DNA of 64,000 nt from contig JAGZEG010000013.1 in NCBI GenBank assembly GCA_018368455.1, positions 1 through 64,000 of the forward strand. Reading direction: 5' to 3'. The position numbers and the translations under genes are program-made. Every line of letters starts with the position of its first letter. The stretch's first letter is position 1. The notes under the pieces are model-generated. The model had not been told where the DNA came from, ran no database searches, and saw only the letters and a program-made list of their open reading frames with translations. This stretch comes from Coriobacteriia bacterium (GTDB taxonomy: Bacteria; Actinomycetota; Coriobacteriia; Coriobacteriales; UMGS124). This document shows positions 17,004-25,402 of the stretch, piece after piece.

Positions 17004-19037
17004 TTACTTCGCCTGGCTCAGGGCGTCCATGACGGCCGCCTTGAAGCCCTTGAGCGTGTTGGACGCGCCGGAGGCGATGTCGATGTCGTCCAGGTTGCTC
17101 ACGGTCGGGGCAGCCTCGGCGTACACGGGCAGCGCCTGCCCGCCGATCGTGGGCGTCTCGGCGTTGTCGACGACCTCGACCTTGGCGATCTTGCCGCCCT
17201 CGACGGTCACGGACACGGTCATCTTGCCGCCGTAGCCCTGGCCGGAGCCCTCGTAGGTGCCGTCGGCGTAGTCGCTGGCCAGCTCGTTGGCGGCGCCAGC
17301 GGCAGCGGCGGCCTCGGCAGCGAGCTTCTCCTGGTGCGTCAGGGCCTTCTCCGTGGCGCCCTCGAACTCGCCCTTGGCGCGCTTGGCGGCGTTCATGCCG
17401 GCGAAGCGGCCGAAGACCATCGTCTCGGACAGGTTGCCGCCGCCGTTGTACATGTCGGCGAACACGGAGCCCATCTCGCCGCCCTCGAACAGGCCGGGGA
17501 TCGGCATGCCCTCGGTGTTGATGACCTGGGCGAACTGGTTGCGGCGCGGGCCGCCCTGCGTGTTGAACAGCGTGGGGCCGATCTTCATCGCGTAGAACGG
17601 GCCGGTCTCGACGGGCACGGTGCACATGCGGCCGTAGTCGTCCTCCTCGCCGGCGCCGTCGTTGGCGTGGCAGTGGGCGTTGTACTTCTCGAGCGCCTTG
17701 TCGAGCTCGCCGTTGGCGTTGAAGTCGGGGGCGTCGCCCTGCTCGCGGATCTTGGCGGACAGCTCCTCGATCGTCTCGCCGGAGATGATCTCGCCGCTGG
17801 CGATCTCCTCGGAGTTGTCGGCGCTGAAGCCCGAGCCCATCGGCTTCTCGGCGATGTGCACGGAGTCGATGATGAGGTAGGCGGGCAGCGGCATGGGCGT
17901 GGAGATCCAGCGGCCGCCGATGCTGATGCGGCCGTGGCGCGTGGCGGCCTGCTCGTTCTGGAAGCGCGAGCCGTCGAGGCCGGCGTAGATGCCGAACGCG
18001 GCGTTGGCGCCACCGAGGCCGTTGGCCGTGGTGAGGCCGTCCTTGAGGTGCGTCCACATGTAGCCGGAGACGTTGCTCATGTGCCAGAGCTGGGCGCCGA
18101 CCTGCTGGGCCATCTTGATGCCGTCGCCGGTGTTCGTCGTGCCGGCCTGCAGGTAGGTGTAGGGGAGCTGCGTGAAGTCGGAGATCATGTCGGCGTTGGC
18201 CTCGAAGCCGCCCGTGCACAGGCACACGCCGCCGTTGGCCTTGATGGCGAGCTCCTCACCGTCCTTCTCGACGATGACGCCGGTCACGGCGCCGGTCTCG
18301 TCCGTCACGAGGCGCTTGCCGGCGCAGCTCTTCCACACGGTGAGCTTCTCGCCGTCGACGCGGGCGTTCACCGCGTTGATGCACAGGTTGTAGTAGCTGG
18401 CGTCAAAGCGCGTGCCCGACGCGGTGAGGCACAGGCAGTGCTGCGACTCGGGGATCTCCGGGAACTCGTCCCAGTGATAGACGTAGCCGCTGCGGCCCAG
18501 GCCCCAGGCGTTCTCGGTGAGGCGCCAGCTCGCGCCCTGGGCGGCCTCCATCGGGAAGTTGTCGACGGGGTTCTTGTCCTCGGGCGGGCACACGAGCTCG
18601 GGATCGGCGCCCAGCGGGCCGGTCATCCACTCCCAGTTGCCCGCCGCGCCCTCGCACATGCCGCGCAGCGCGTCCTCGTCCCAGTTGTTGAACTTGCCCA
18701 TGAGCTGGGAGAAGTAGGTGTAGAGCTGGTCGGCGTCGTCCGTGGCGATGACGAACTGGCCCGAGGCCTTCGTGTTGCAGGGCTCCTGGCCCTCCGGGGC
18801 CTTCTCGCACACGAGGACGGTCGCGCCCTCCTCGTAGGCCGCGACGGCCGCGTTGGCGCCCGCGCCGCCCAGGCCCAGCACGACGACGTCGTACTCGGCG
18901 TCCCACGCCGGGGCGTCGGCGGAGGCCGAGGAGGCCTTCTCGGAGGCCAGCGCAGACGCGCCGGCGGTCAGGCCCATGGCGGCGGCGCCGAGGGCGGCAC
19001 CCTTGATGAGGTTGCGGCGGGAAACGGTGGTGTCCAT
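17004..19037 (-). CDS. Tat-exported flavoprotein reductase with C-terminal FMN-binding domain
   Basis: Exported reductase of 677 residues. The Tat signal is SRRNLIKGAALGAAAMG (RR at 7-8). The FAD motif VLGLGGAGANAAVAAYEEGA is near residue 52, followed by the fumarate-reductase-like capping and FAD domains (GGEMGSVFADMYNGGGN). A FMN-binding domain occupies about residues 588-677. Its covalent attachment motif is of the D-x-[ST]-G-A-[ST] type (DIASGASNT), probably flavinylated at a Ser or Thr by ApbE. FMN would carry electrons from a partner to the FAD site, as in urocanate reductase UrdA. The start at 19037 follows AAAGGGG. It is divergent from a LysR gene (19260). Confidence 0.9.
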   Translation of the reverse strand: MDTTVSRRNLIKGAALGAAAMGLTAGASALASEKASSASADAPAWDAEYDVVVLGLGGAGANAAVAAYEEGATVLVCEKAPEGQEPCNTKASGQFVIATDDADQLYTYFSQLMGKFNNWDEDALRGMCEGAAGNWEWMTGPLGADPELVCPPEDKNPVDNFPMEAAQGASWRLTENAWGLGRSGYVYHWDEFPEIPESQHCLCLTASGTRFDASYYNLCINAVNARVDGEKLTVWKSCAGKRLVTDETGAVTGVIVEKDGEELAIKANGGVCLCTGGFEANADMISDFTQLPYTYLQAGTTNTGDGIKMAQQVGAQLWHMSNVSGYMWTHLKDGLTTANGLGGANAAFGIYAGLDGSRFQNEQAATRHGRISIGGRWISTPMPLPAYLIIDSVHIAEKPMGSGFSADNSEEIASGEIISGETIEELSAKIREQGDAPDFNANGELDKALEKYNAHCHANDGAGEEDDYGRMCTVPVETGPFYAMKIGPTLFNTQGGPRRNQFAQVINTEGMPIPGLFEGGEMGSVFADMYNGGGNLSETMVFGRFAGMNAAKRAKGEFEGATEKALTHQEKLAAEAAAAAGAANELASDYADGTYEGSGQGYGGKMTVSVTVEGGKIAKVEVVDNAETPTIGGQALPVYAEAAPTVSNLDDIDIASGASNTLKGFKAAVMDALSQAK

Positions 19038-19259
19038 ACGAAAAATGCCCCTTTCGTACGTGTTGTGGCATGCCCCCTGCATGCCGGTTGGCTCTATTTA
19101 ACAAGGATTTCCTGTGTCCGAGAAGTGCCGAGATTATGAAGGGGATACAAGGAATATATTGAAGCCAGGGAAAGCTGAAAGGGTCGCGACTGCCTGCGAG
19201 ACGGGGCTGGGGCCTGCTGGCAGATGGGCGCGGCCGCGGGCGAAAGGGGCGTGCGGCGC

Positions 19260-20192
19260 ATGAACGACCGGCAGCGAGGGCTGTTCGTCGACGTGGTTGA
19301 CCTGGGGAGCTTTTCGAAGGCGGCCGAGTGGCACTTCGTGACGCCGCAGTCGGTCTCGCAGCAGGTTCGCCGGCTCGAGGACGAGTTGGGCTTCGCGCTG
19401 CTCGACCGCACGGCGCAGGGTGTGGCGCCCACGGAGGCGGGCAGCGCGTTTTACGAGGGGTGCCGACACATCGGGCGCGAACTCGACCTGCTCGTGCGGC
19501 GCTGCTCCGAGATCGCGGGCGCGGACGGCCGGACCATTCGCCTGGGGTCGTCGGCCACCTACTCGTTGGCGCTGTTCTCGCGTTTCGTGCCGGGCTTTCT
19601 GCAGCAGCACCCCGACGTTCGCGTCGAGTACGTCAGCGTAGAGAGCGCCCCGCTGCACGGGTTGCTCGCCGGCGCGTATGACGTGCTCGAGGGCGTGCGC
19701 CCCGATGGCGGGGCTGCGGACGCGGCGGGGGAGGAGGCCCGTCGCGAGGGCGGCGACGTCTCCGAGGGGGTGGCAGGCGCGGGGCGCGTCGCGTTTCTGC
19801 CGCTGCACGCGTCGCGTCGGTGCTGCGTGGTGTCGGCGCGCAACCCGCTGTCGCACCGTGCGAGCGTGGCGCCCGAGGACCTGCGCGGACAGCAGGTCTA
19901 CGTGTTCAGCCTGGCGTGGGCGGCCAACCTGCGGGCCTATCTGGATGAGCGTTGCCCGGGCATCGAGCTGCGCGAGGCGCCGGTGGCCGGCCACGATAAC
20001 ATCCAGCACCTCTGCGACGCCGAGGACGTGGTCTACCTGGCACCCGAGCAGCTGGTGGGCCGCTTCGACCCGCTCATCCCCGTCCCGTTTGATGTGGACG
20101 TGACGACGGAGTACGGGCTCCTGTTCTTGGAGGGCTCCCGCAGCAGGCTGGCCGAGCTGCTTTCGGCGGCGCGGGCTGCGTTTTCGGGGTAG
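19260..20192 (+). CDS. LysR family transcriptional regulator
   Basis: LysR-type regulator of 310 residues. The helix-turn-helix region reads LFVDVVDLGSFSKAAEWHF and TPQSVSQQVRRLEDELGFAL. An effector-binding domain follows. A stretch around residues 160-185 is enriched in Gly, Ala and Glu and looks like a loop insertion. The ATG at 19260 is used with AAAGGGG 11 nt upstream. It is divergent from the FMN-domain flavoprotein over 222 bp, which suggests dedicated control of that reductase. Confidence 0.88.
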   Translation: MNDRQRGLFVDVVDLGSFSKAAEWHFVTPQSVSQQVRRLEDELGFALLDRTAQGVAPTEAGSAFYEGCRHIGRELDLLVRRCSEIAGADGRTIRLGSSATYSLALFSRFVPGFLQQHPDVRVEYVSVESAPLHGLLAGAYDVLEGVRPDGGAADAAGEEARREGGDVSEGVAGAGRVAFLPLHASRRCCVVSARNPLSHRASVAPEDLRGQQVYVFSLAWAANLRAYLDERCPGIELREAPVAGHDNIQHLCDAEDVVYLAPEQLVGRFDPLIPVPFDVDVTTEYGLLFLEGSRSRLAELLSAARAAFSG

Positions 20193-20213
20193 CCACGCGG
20201 CTCCGTGCGCAAG

Positions 20214-20452
20214 AAGCCCTGCAAGTGCATGATTCTCGGGATGGGGGCGCGCAAAACTGGCCTCGAGTGCAGGTTTGTTGGGCGCACCGGAGTGCCCGAC
20301 AGCCTGCTGAACGTGGGGGAGGGGAGCGAGACCTGCGGTTTTGCGACCGTTTCCTTGGAGCGCCGACTCGCGGGATGGCATGAGGGTCCAAGAAACCTGC
20401 ACTCGACGGCGAAACCGCGCAGGAGGGCCTCAAGAAGCATGCACTTGAGGCG
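20214..20452. repeat. Divergent nested inverted-repeat element, copy E (239 bp)
   Basis: The outer pair is around 20214-20237 and 20433-20452 (CAAGTGCATG against CATGCACTTG). The inner pair is 20261-20276 (CCTCGAGTGCAGGTTT) against 20393-20409 (AAACCTGCACTCGACGG). The central motif ACCTGCGGTTTT at 20331-20342 matches copies A-D. Overall length and nesting agree with copy A, but the arm sequences differ. It occupies the 318-bp gap between the convergent LysR and ecfT genes. No gene is seen in this gap. Confidence 0.75.
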
Positions 20453-20510
20453 CCTTTTGTGCTGCGAGCCCGCTGGGAGGGTGGCGGGGTGCTCCCTGCG
20501 GGCTCGCGGG

Positions 20511-21314
20511 CTACGCCAGCACGCCCACTACGACGAGGCTCGCGAGGTAGAGCGCGAACACGCCGATGGCCACGTAGTCCCGACCGCGCACGGCGAGCAC
20601 GTGGAAGCGCGTCCGCCCCTCGCCGCCGACGTAGCAGCGCGCCTCCATGGCGCTGGCGAGCTCCTCGGCGTGGCGCAGCGCGCTGGCGAACAGCGGCACG
20701 AGCATGGCGGCGAGGAAGCGCGCCCGGTCGATGAGCTTGCCGTCGTCGAGGCTAGCCCCGCGCGACGCCTGGGCCGCCTTGATGTGGCTCGCCTCGTTGG
20801 CCAGCGTCGGCACGAAGCGGATGGCGATCGTGTACATCATGGCCATCTCGTGCGCGGGGAACCCGAGACGCTCCAGCGGCGAGAGCAGTCGCTCCATGCC
20901 GTCCGTGATGCCGACGGGCGACGTCGTGAGCGACAGCATCACGCCCGACAGCATGAGCGCGAAGATGCGAAAGCCGAGGAAGAGGCTCGCGAGCAGCGCC
21001 TCGTCCGTCACGGCGAACGGCCCGAGGTGGAACACGGGCGAGCCCTCGCGCACGAGCACGACGTTGACGACGATCGTGAGGATGACGAAGAACCACAGCG
21101 GCTTGCAGGCGCTCAGGATCTTGCGGACGGGCACGTTGGAGGCGGCGACCATGGCGATGAGCATGACGAGTACGGGCACGAGGCCCCACGGCAGCTCGGC
21201 GACGAAGACGCTCACCATGAACGCGATCATGAGCACGAGCTTGACGCGCGGGTCCATGCGGTGCAGGAACGAGTCGGTGTTGTAGTACTGGCCGAGCGTG
21301 ATCTTAGTCTTCAC
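20511..21314 (-). CDS. ecfT: ECF transporter transmembrane (T) component
   Basis: CbiQ/EcfT-type scaffold protein (267 residues) of an energy-coupling factor vitamin importer. It begins VKTKITLGQYYNTDS, followed by about five or six membrane segments. Two cytoplasmic coupling helices carry the Ala-Arg-Gly-type motifs SRG (in AAQASRGASLDDG) and ARC (in SAMEARCYVGG), which dock on the two ATPases. The GTG start at 21314 has AAGGGGG 6 nt upstream and overlaps the end of ecfA2 by 11 nt, indicating coupled translation. It is the last gene of the riboflavin import operon. Confidence 0.9.
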   Translation of the reverse strand: MKTKITLGQYYNTDSFLHRMDPRVKLVLMIAFMVSVFVAELPWGLVPVLVMLIAMVAASNVPVRKILSACKPLWFFVILTIVVNVVLVREGSPVFHLGPFAVTDEALLASLFLGFRIFALMLSGVMLSLTTSPVGITDGMERLLSPLERLGFPAHEMAMMYTIAIRFVPTLANEASHIKAAQASRGASLDDGKLIDRARFLAAMLVPLFASALRHAEELASAMEARCYVGGEGRTRFHVLAVRGRDYVAIGVFALYLASLVVVGVLA

Positions 21315-22188
21315 GGCCGGCCCCCTTCCCCGACGCGCCGTGCCCCAGCTCGCGGGCGATGCCGTCCACGAGGTCGTCAAGCGTCAGCGGCAGGTCGGCG
21401 CCCGCCGTCCCGAACGAGAAGCCGCGGGCGGCCAAGTCGTTGGCGACGTGCGCCGCGCGTGGGATGTCCAGGCCGCGCTTGTGCAGCTCCGCCTCGTGCG
21501 AGAACACGACGCGTGGTGATCCCTCGTCGACGATGCGTCCCCGGTCGAGCACGACGATGCGCTGCGCCGCCTCGGCGACGTCGTCCATGGAGTGGGAGAC
21601 CATCAGGATCGTGTCGCCGCGGGCGTGCATCTCCTTGACGATGCCGAACACCTCGCGCCTGCCCTGCGGGTCGAGGCCGACCATCGGCTCGTCGAGCACG
21701 AGCACCTTGGGGTGCATGGCGATGATGCCGGCGAGCGCGACGCGGCGCTTCTGGCCGCCGGACAGGTCGAACGGCGAGACGTCGGCCACGTCGGCGTAGT
21801 CGAGGCCTACGAGCTCGAGTGCCTCGTGCACGGCGGCGTCGGCCTCGGCGTCGCTCATGCCCAGGTTGCGCGGGCCGAACGCGACGTCGAGCGCCACGGT
21901 CTCGGCGAACAGCTGGTACTCGGGGTACTGCGCGACGAAGCCCACCCGGCGGCGCACCTCGCGGCGCTGCTTCTTGTCGGACGTGCAGAAGCCGTCCACG
22001 ACGACGCGCCCCACGCTGGGGAGCTTCGTGCCGTTGCAGTGCTCGGCCAGCGTGGACTTGCCCGACCCGGTGTGCCCTATGACGGCGACGAACTGCCCGT
22101 CTTCGACGGTGAGGCAGACGTCGTCCAGCGCGGGGCCGACCACCTCGGAGTCGTAGTGGTAGCTCACATGCTCGAACGCAAGCGGCAT
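21304..22188 (-). CDS. ecfA2: ECF transporter ATP-binding protein A2
   Basis: ABC ATPase of the EcfA2/CbiO type, 294 residues. It has Walker A GHTGSGKST, Q-loop AQYPEYQLF, signature LSGGQKRRVALAG, Walker B VLVLDEP and switch His in MVSHSMDDV. The Y-P-E-x-Q-L-F Q-loop is typical of ECF ATPases. AGGAGG precedes the ATG at 22188 by 4 nt, inside the end of ecfA1, so the two genes overlap by 25 bp. With EcfA1 and EcfT it forms the energising module for RibU and perhaps for other S components encoded elsewhere. Confidence 0.92.
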   Translation of the reverse strand: MPLAFEHVSYHYDSEVVGPALDDVCLTVEDGQFVAVIGHTGSGKSTLAEHCNGTKLPSVGRVVVDGFCTSDKKQRREVRRRVGFVAQYPEYQLFAETVALDVAFGPRNLGMSDAEADAAVHEALELVGLDYADVADVSPFDLSGGQKRRVALAGIIAMHPKVLVLDEPMVGLDPQGRREVFGIVKEMHARGDTILMVSHSMDDVAEAAQRIVVLDRGRIVDEGSPRVVFSHEAELHKRGLDIPRAAHVANDLAARGFSFGTAGADLPLTLDDLVDGIARELGHGASGKGAGRED

Positions 22189-22991
22189 AGCGCCTCCTCA
22201 ACGATTTCGATGTGCGGCGAGTCAGGCACGTCGATGCCCCGCGCGCGCAGACGCTCGGCCAGCTGCATGGCGAAGGGCTGCTCGAGCCCCAGCTGGCGCA
22301 GCTGCTCGGCGTGGGCGAACACCTCGTCGGGCGTGCCGGACAGCACGAGCTGCCCGGCGTCCATGACCAGGACGCGGTCGGCCTCGAGGGCGTCGTCCAT
22401 GAAGTGGGTGATGTGCACGATCGTGATGCCGGTGTCGTTGAGGTCGCGCATGACGCGCCGCACGCCGCGCCGGCCGCGGGGGTCGAGCATGGCGCCCGGC
22501 TCGTCGAGCACGAGGATGTCGGGGTGCATGGCGAGCATGCCGGCGACGCTGACGCGCTGCTTCTGGCCGCCGGACAGCTCGGAGGGGTCGGCCTGCGCGA
22601 AGTCGGTCATGGCGACGGCGGCCAGCGCGCTCTCGACGCGCTCGACGATCTCCGGCTGGGGGATGCCGAGGTTCTCGGGCCCGAACGCCACGTCGTCGGC
22701 CACGATGCTCGTCACCATCTGGTTGTCGGGGTTCTGGAACACCATGCCGGCGTGTCGGCGGATCTCGAGCTGCTCGTCGGGGTCGGAGCTGTCGAGGCCG
22801 GCGATGCGCACCGTGCCGGAGTCGGGCACGATGAGCGCGTTGATGCAGCGGGCCAGCGTCGACTTGCCGCTGCCGTTGTGCCCCAGTATCGCGATGTACT
22901 CGCCCCTCTCGATGGAGAGGCTGACGTGTCGCAGCACGTCCGTCTCCCCGTCGTAGGAGTAGCACACGTCATCGAACAGGATGTCTACCAT
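22164..22991 (-). CDS. ecfA1: ECF transporter ATP-binding protein A1
   Basis: ABC ATPase of the EcfA1 type, 275 residues from MVDILFDDVCYSYDGE. It has Walker A GHNGSGKST, Q-loop VFQNPDNQMV, signature LSGGQKQRVSVAG, Walker B ILVLDEP and switch His HITHFMDDAL. The start is uncertain. The ATG at 22991 fits the domain boundary. An in-frame ATG at 23003 would add four residues but has the SD-like GGGGGAGG only 1 nt away. It is the first ATPase gene downstream of ribU. Confidence 0.9.
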   Translation of the reverse strand: MVDILFDDVCYSYDGETDVLRHVSLSIERGEYIAILGHNGSGKSTLARCINALIVPDSGTVRIAGLDSSDPDEQLEIRRHAGMVFQNPDNQMVTSIVADDVAFGPENLGIPQPEIVERVESALAAVAMTDFAQADPSELSGGQKQRVSVAGMLAMHPDILVLDEPGAMLDPRGRRGVRRVMRDLNDTGITIVHITHFMDDALEADRVLVMDAGQLVLSGTPDEVFAHAEQLRQLGLEQPFAMQLAERLRARGIDVPDSPHIEIVEEALCRLRSSM

Positions 22992-23052
22992 CGAATGGGC
23001 CATGCCTCCCCCGGACTCTTCGCGCGCCTCTTGGGCACACGCAGGACACGCA

Positions 23053-23089
23053 GGGGGCGCGGCCCGGCTTCCCCTGCCGGCGCGCCCCC
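23053..23089 (-). other. Hairpin between ribU and ecfA1
   Basis: GGGGGCGCG (23053-23061) pairs with CGCGCCCCC (23081-23089) in the 122-bp gap between ribU and ecfA1. No U-run follows, so it may be a processing or partial read-through signal that makes ribU more abundant than the ATPase genes. Confidence 0.4.
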
Positions 23090-23113
23090 CTCTGGGCCGT
23101 GATTCTTGTTCTG

Positions 23114-23731
23114 TTAGATGTGAGAGCGGCTGTCGCGACGCTTGATGAGGTTCGACACCGGCTTGTATAGCAGGGCCGTGATGACGACGTTCAGGCCCAC
23201 CTTGATGAGGTTGAACGGCAGCAGGATCGGCACGATCATGGCCGCGACCTCGGGGATGGACACGTGCGCGTACAGCGGCGTGATGAGCAGGTTGAGCAGG
23301 ATGGCCAGGACGATGAAGACCACGGCGCCGATGACCATGCCCACCATCGCGCCGGCGAACGTCTTCTTGGCGCGGTAGATGAGGCCGGTGATGAGGCTCA
23401 TGACCGCCACGACGACGACGGTGATGAGCGTACCCAGCGGGTCGAAGAACAGGCGGGGCAGCCAGCCGATGACGCCGACCGTGACGCCGGCGGCCGGGCC
23501 GAACAGCAGCGCCGTGATGAGCGGAATGACGCCCGAGGGGTCGTACATCAGCCACGGCGCGGGCGGGAACAGCGGGATCTGGATGAAGCTCAGCACCATG
23601 GTCATGGCGGCGAATATCGCGATGGTCACGAGCTCGCGCGTGTCGAGATGGCTGCGCTTCGCCGCGTTTTTGCGGGCTTGCGTCTTGGCGCTGGTCGTGC
23701 CGGCTGGCTTGGGTGCGGGTGACGTGCTCAT
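23114..23731 (-). CDS. ribU: ECF transporter S component, probable riboflavin binder
   Basis: Membrane substrate-binding S component of 205 residues with about six helices after a Lys/Ala-rich cytoplasmic N-terminus. The segment IPLFPPAPWLMYDPSGVIPL resembles the riboflavin-binding F-x-PFLKYDPSDIP signature of RibU. The identification is strongly supported by the FMN riboswitch just upstream on the same strand. The ATG at 23731 follows AAGGAAGGGG. It forms an operon with ecfA1, ecfA2 and ecfT for uptake of riboflavin, the precursor of the FMN and FAD used by the many flavoproteins in this window. Confidence 0.9.
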   Translation of the reverse strand: MSTSPAPKPAGTTSAKTQARKNAAKRSHLDTRELVTIAIFAAMTMVLSFIQIPLFPPAPWLMYDPSGVIPLITALLFGPAAGVTVGVIGWLPRLFFDPLGTLITVVVVAVMSLITGLIYRAKKTFAGAMVGMVIGAVVFIVLAILLNLLITPLYAHVSIPEVAAMIVPILLPFNLIKVGLNVVITALLYKPVSNLIKRRDSRSHI

Positions 23732-23830
23732 GTGCGTGCCCCTTCCTTCGTGGCGCGCGGGCACAAAAAAGAGCCCGCGCATGGTTACGGAGGGCCCTTC
23801 GAGTGGTTCCCAGATTGGAAAACGCACTCT

Positions 23831-24022
23831 CCGTTTCTTTCATCCGGACTATACCGTCGGCCCCGGATTTGCACCGGATCGGCCCAACAGCACGCGTTGG
23901 GCTCGCGGGCTTGGGCGCTCACGTGAACCGAACGGGTACGCTGACCTTGGCAGATGCCAAAGCGGCGCGCCGCTCGGGACGCCCTTACCGCCGGTGAGGA
24001 ATTGCACCTCGCCCTGAAACAG
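23831..24022 (-). promoter_or_regulatory. FMN riboswitch (RFN element)
   Basis: Read on the minus strand, the sequence contains the conserved FMN aptamer blocks AGGGCGAGGTGCAATTCC, ACCGGCGGT, GATCCGGTGCAAATCCGG, CCGACGGTATAGTC and GGATGAAAGAAA. P1 is formed by CTGTTTC (24016-24022 on the plus-strand map) with GAAACGG (23831-23837). Downstream, about 60 nt from the aptamer, GCGCGGGCTCTTTTTTGTGCCCGCGC can fold just before the ribU ribosome binding site. Control may therefore be at termination or at translation. High FMN should switch off ribU-ecfA1-ecfA2-ecfT. Confidence 0.96.
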
Positions 24023-24175
24023 ATACGCGGTGCCAAAATACTCTTCGCGCGCGCGAGTTGCAAGCGTTTTGTAATGTCTCGCGGATGACACGGGACGGCA
24101 ATCATTCGGCGTGACAATGCCCTCCCCCCGGAGGGGCGATGCGGCCTTCGGGGCTGGTGGGACGTCTGAGAGGCG

Positions 24176-25171
24176 GTGCGTGGCGTGAGGCCGAACCCCT
24201 GGTTCGCGTTCAACAGGTTTATCGGTGGCCACATGATGGTCGTGGCGCCTCTGTGCGTCCTCGTTGGCGTGCTGTTCCCCCGGCAGTTCGAGTGGATGTC
24301 GCCCGCCGTGGAGTGGCTGTTCGCGTTCATGACGTTCCAGAGCGCCATGGGGGCGACGGCGCGCCAGATGCTCGACGTCGTGCGCCGGCCCAAGCTTCTC
24401 GTCGCCGCGCTCGTGGTCGAGCTCGTCGCCATGCCGCTCATCGCGTTCTTCATCGGCGGCCTTCTGCTGCCGGGCCAGCACGACATCCTGCTGGGCATCG
24501 TGCTCGAGTACTGCGTGCCCATGGGCGTCAACGGCCTCATGTGGACGGAGATATTCACGGGCAACAAGTCGCTGTCGCTGGGCGTCGTCATCATATCGAC
24601 CGTGCTGGCGCCGTTCACGATGCCGCTGACGATGCAGCTACTCATGGGGACGAGCGTGCACGTGGACGTGTGGGGCATGATGGTCGACCTACTCGAGATG
24701 GTGGCCATCCCCGCCGTGCTGGGCATCGCGTGCAACGACCTGTCGCACGGCAAGGCAAACGCCAAGGTGGCGCCGTGGATCGCGCCGCTCGCGAAAATCT
24801 TCCTCATTCTGGTGCTCATCGTGAACTCGACGCACATCAGCGACGCCATGCACCACCTCAACCCGACGCTTGTCATGGTGGCCGCCATGATGGCCGTGTT
24901 CGGGGCGAGCGGCTACGTACTCGGCTACGTCGTGGCGCGCCTGCTGCACGCCGGCGTGGGTGACAGCCTGACGTGCGGCATCACGACGGGCGCGCGCAAC
25001 ATCTCGTCGGGCGCCGTCATCGCGCAGATGTACTTCCCGGACGCCGCGATGTTCCCCGTCATGATGGGCACGCTGTTCCAGCACGTCATCGCCGCCGCGT
25101 ACGGGACGATCATCCGCCGGATGGAGGCGCGTCACGCCGGGACGCCGGCAAGGCCGAGAGGCGAGCAGTAG
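24176..25171 (+). CDS. Bile acid:sodium symporter (SBF/BASS)-like transporter
   Basis: Integral membrane protein of 331 residues with about nine or ten helices, resembling the SBF/BASS family (APLCVLVGVLFPRQF, AFMTFQSAMG, LEYCVPMGVNGLMWTEIF, CGITTGARNISSGAVIAQMY). It would transport an organic anion, perhaps with sodium. The substrate is not known, and pantothenate, keto acids or bile acids are only family possibilities. The start is uncertain: GTG at 24176 or GTG at 24185. It is divergent from the FMN riboswitch but shows no riboswitch of its own. It is followed by an imperfect GC hairpin at about 25190-25218. Confidence 0.75.
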   Translation: MRGVRPNPWFAFNRFIGGHMMVVAPLCVLVGVLFPRQFEWMSPAVEWLFAFMTFQSAMGATARQMLDVVRRPKLLVAALVVELVAMPLIAFFIGGLLLPGQHDILLGIVLEYCVPMGVNGLMWTEIFTGNKSLSLGVVIISTVLAPFTMPLTMQLLMGTSVHVDVWGMMVDLLEMVAIPAVLGIACNDLSHGKANAKVAPWIAPLAKIFLILVLIVNSTHISDAMHHLNPTLVMVAAMMAVFGASGYVLGYVVARLLHAGVGDSLTCGITTGARNISSGAVIAQMYFPDAAMFPVMMGTLFQHVIAAAYGTIIRRMEARHAGTPARPRGEQ

Positions 25172-25311
25172 GGGGCTGCTTGCGGCGCTGGGCGGCGCTT
25201 TCTCACCGCGCTGCCCCCTTTCGGGCGCCCCGCCTGTTGTGGCGCCGCTGTGATTTTGGGTGAGGGGTCATAGCGATATCCCGAGGCGCTCCCTATTCTT
25301 CATGCCATGTT

Positions 25312-25365
25312 TACAATGCAAGACCGCGAGTGGTTTTCGGCACTCCTGCCGATGTAGGGCCACTC
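25312..25365 (+). promoter_or_regulatory. -10 box and leader hairpin of the FecCD-type operon
   Basis: TACAAT at 25312-25317 is a likely -10 box. Just downstream lies a nested hairpin: GAGTGG (25328-25333) with CCACTC (25360-25365), and inside it TCGGCA (25337-25342) with TGCCGA (25347-25352) around a CTCC loop. The hairpin sits in the presumed 5' leader, 38 bp before the permease start, and could control mRNA stability or translation. Confidence 0.4.
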
Positions 25366-25402
25366 TGTCTTGTGCGATTCAGCAGAGGAGAGGGCGGCGC
25401 CT

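Noticed and set aside
16800..19139. Long open frame on the plus strand opposite the FMN-domain flavoprotein.
   Set aside because: It mirrors the real gene, is Leu/Ala/Gly/Val/His-rich without domains, and has no ribosome binding site.
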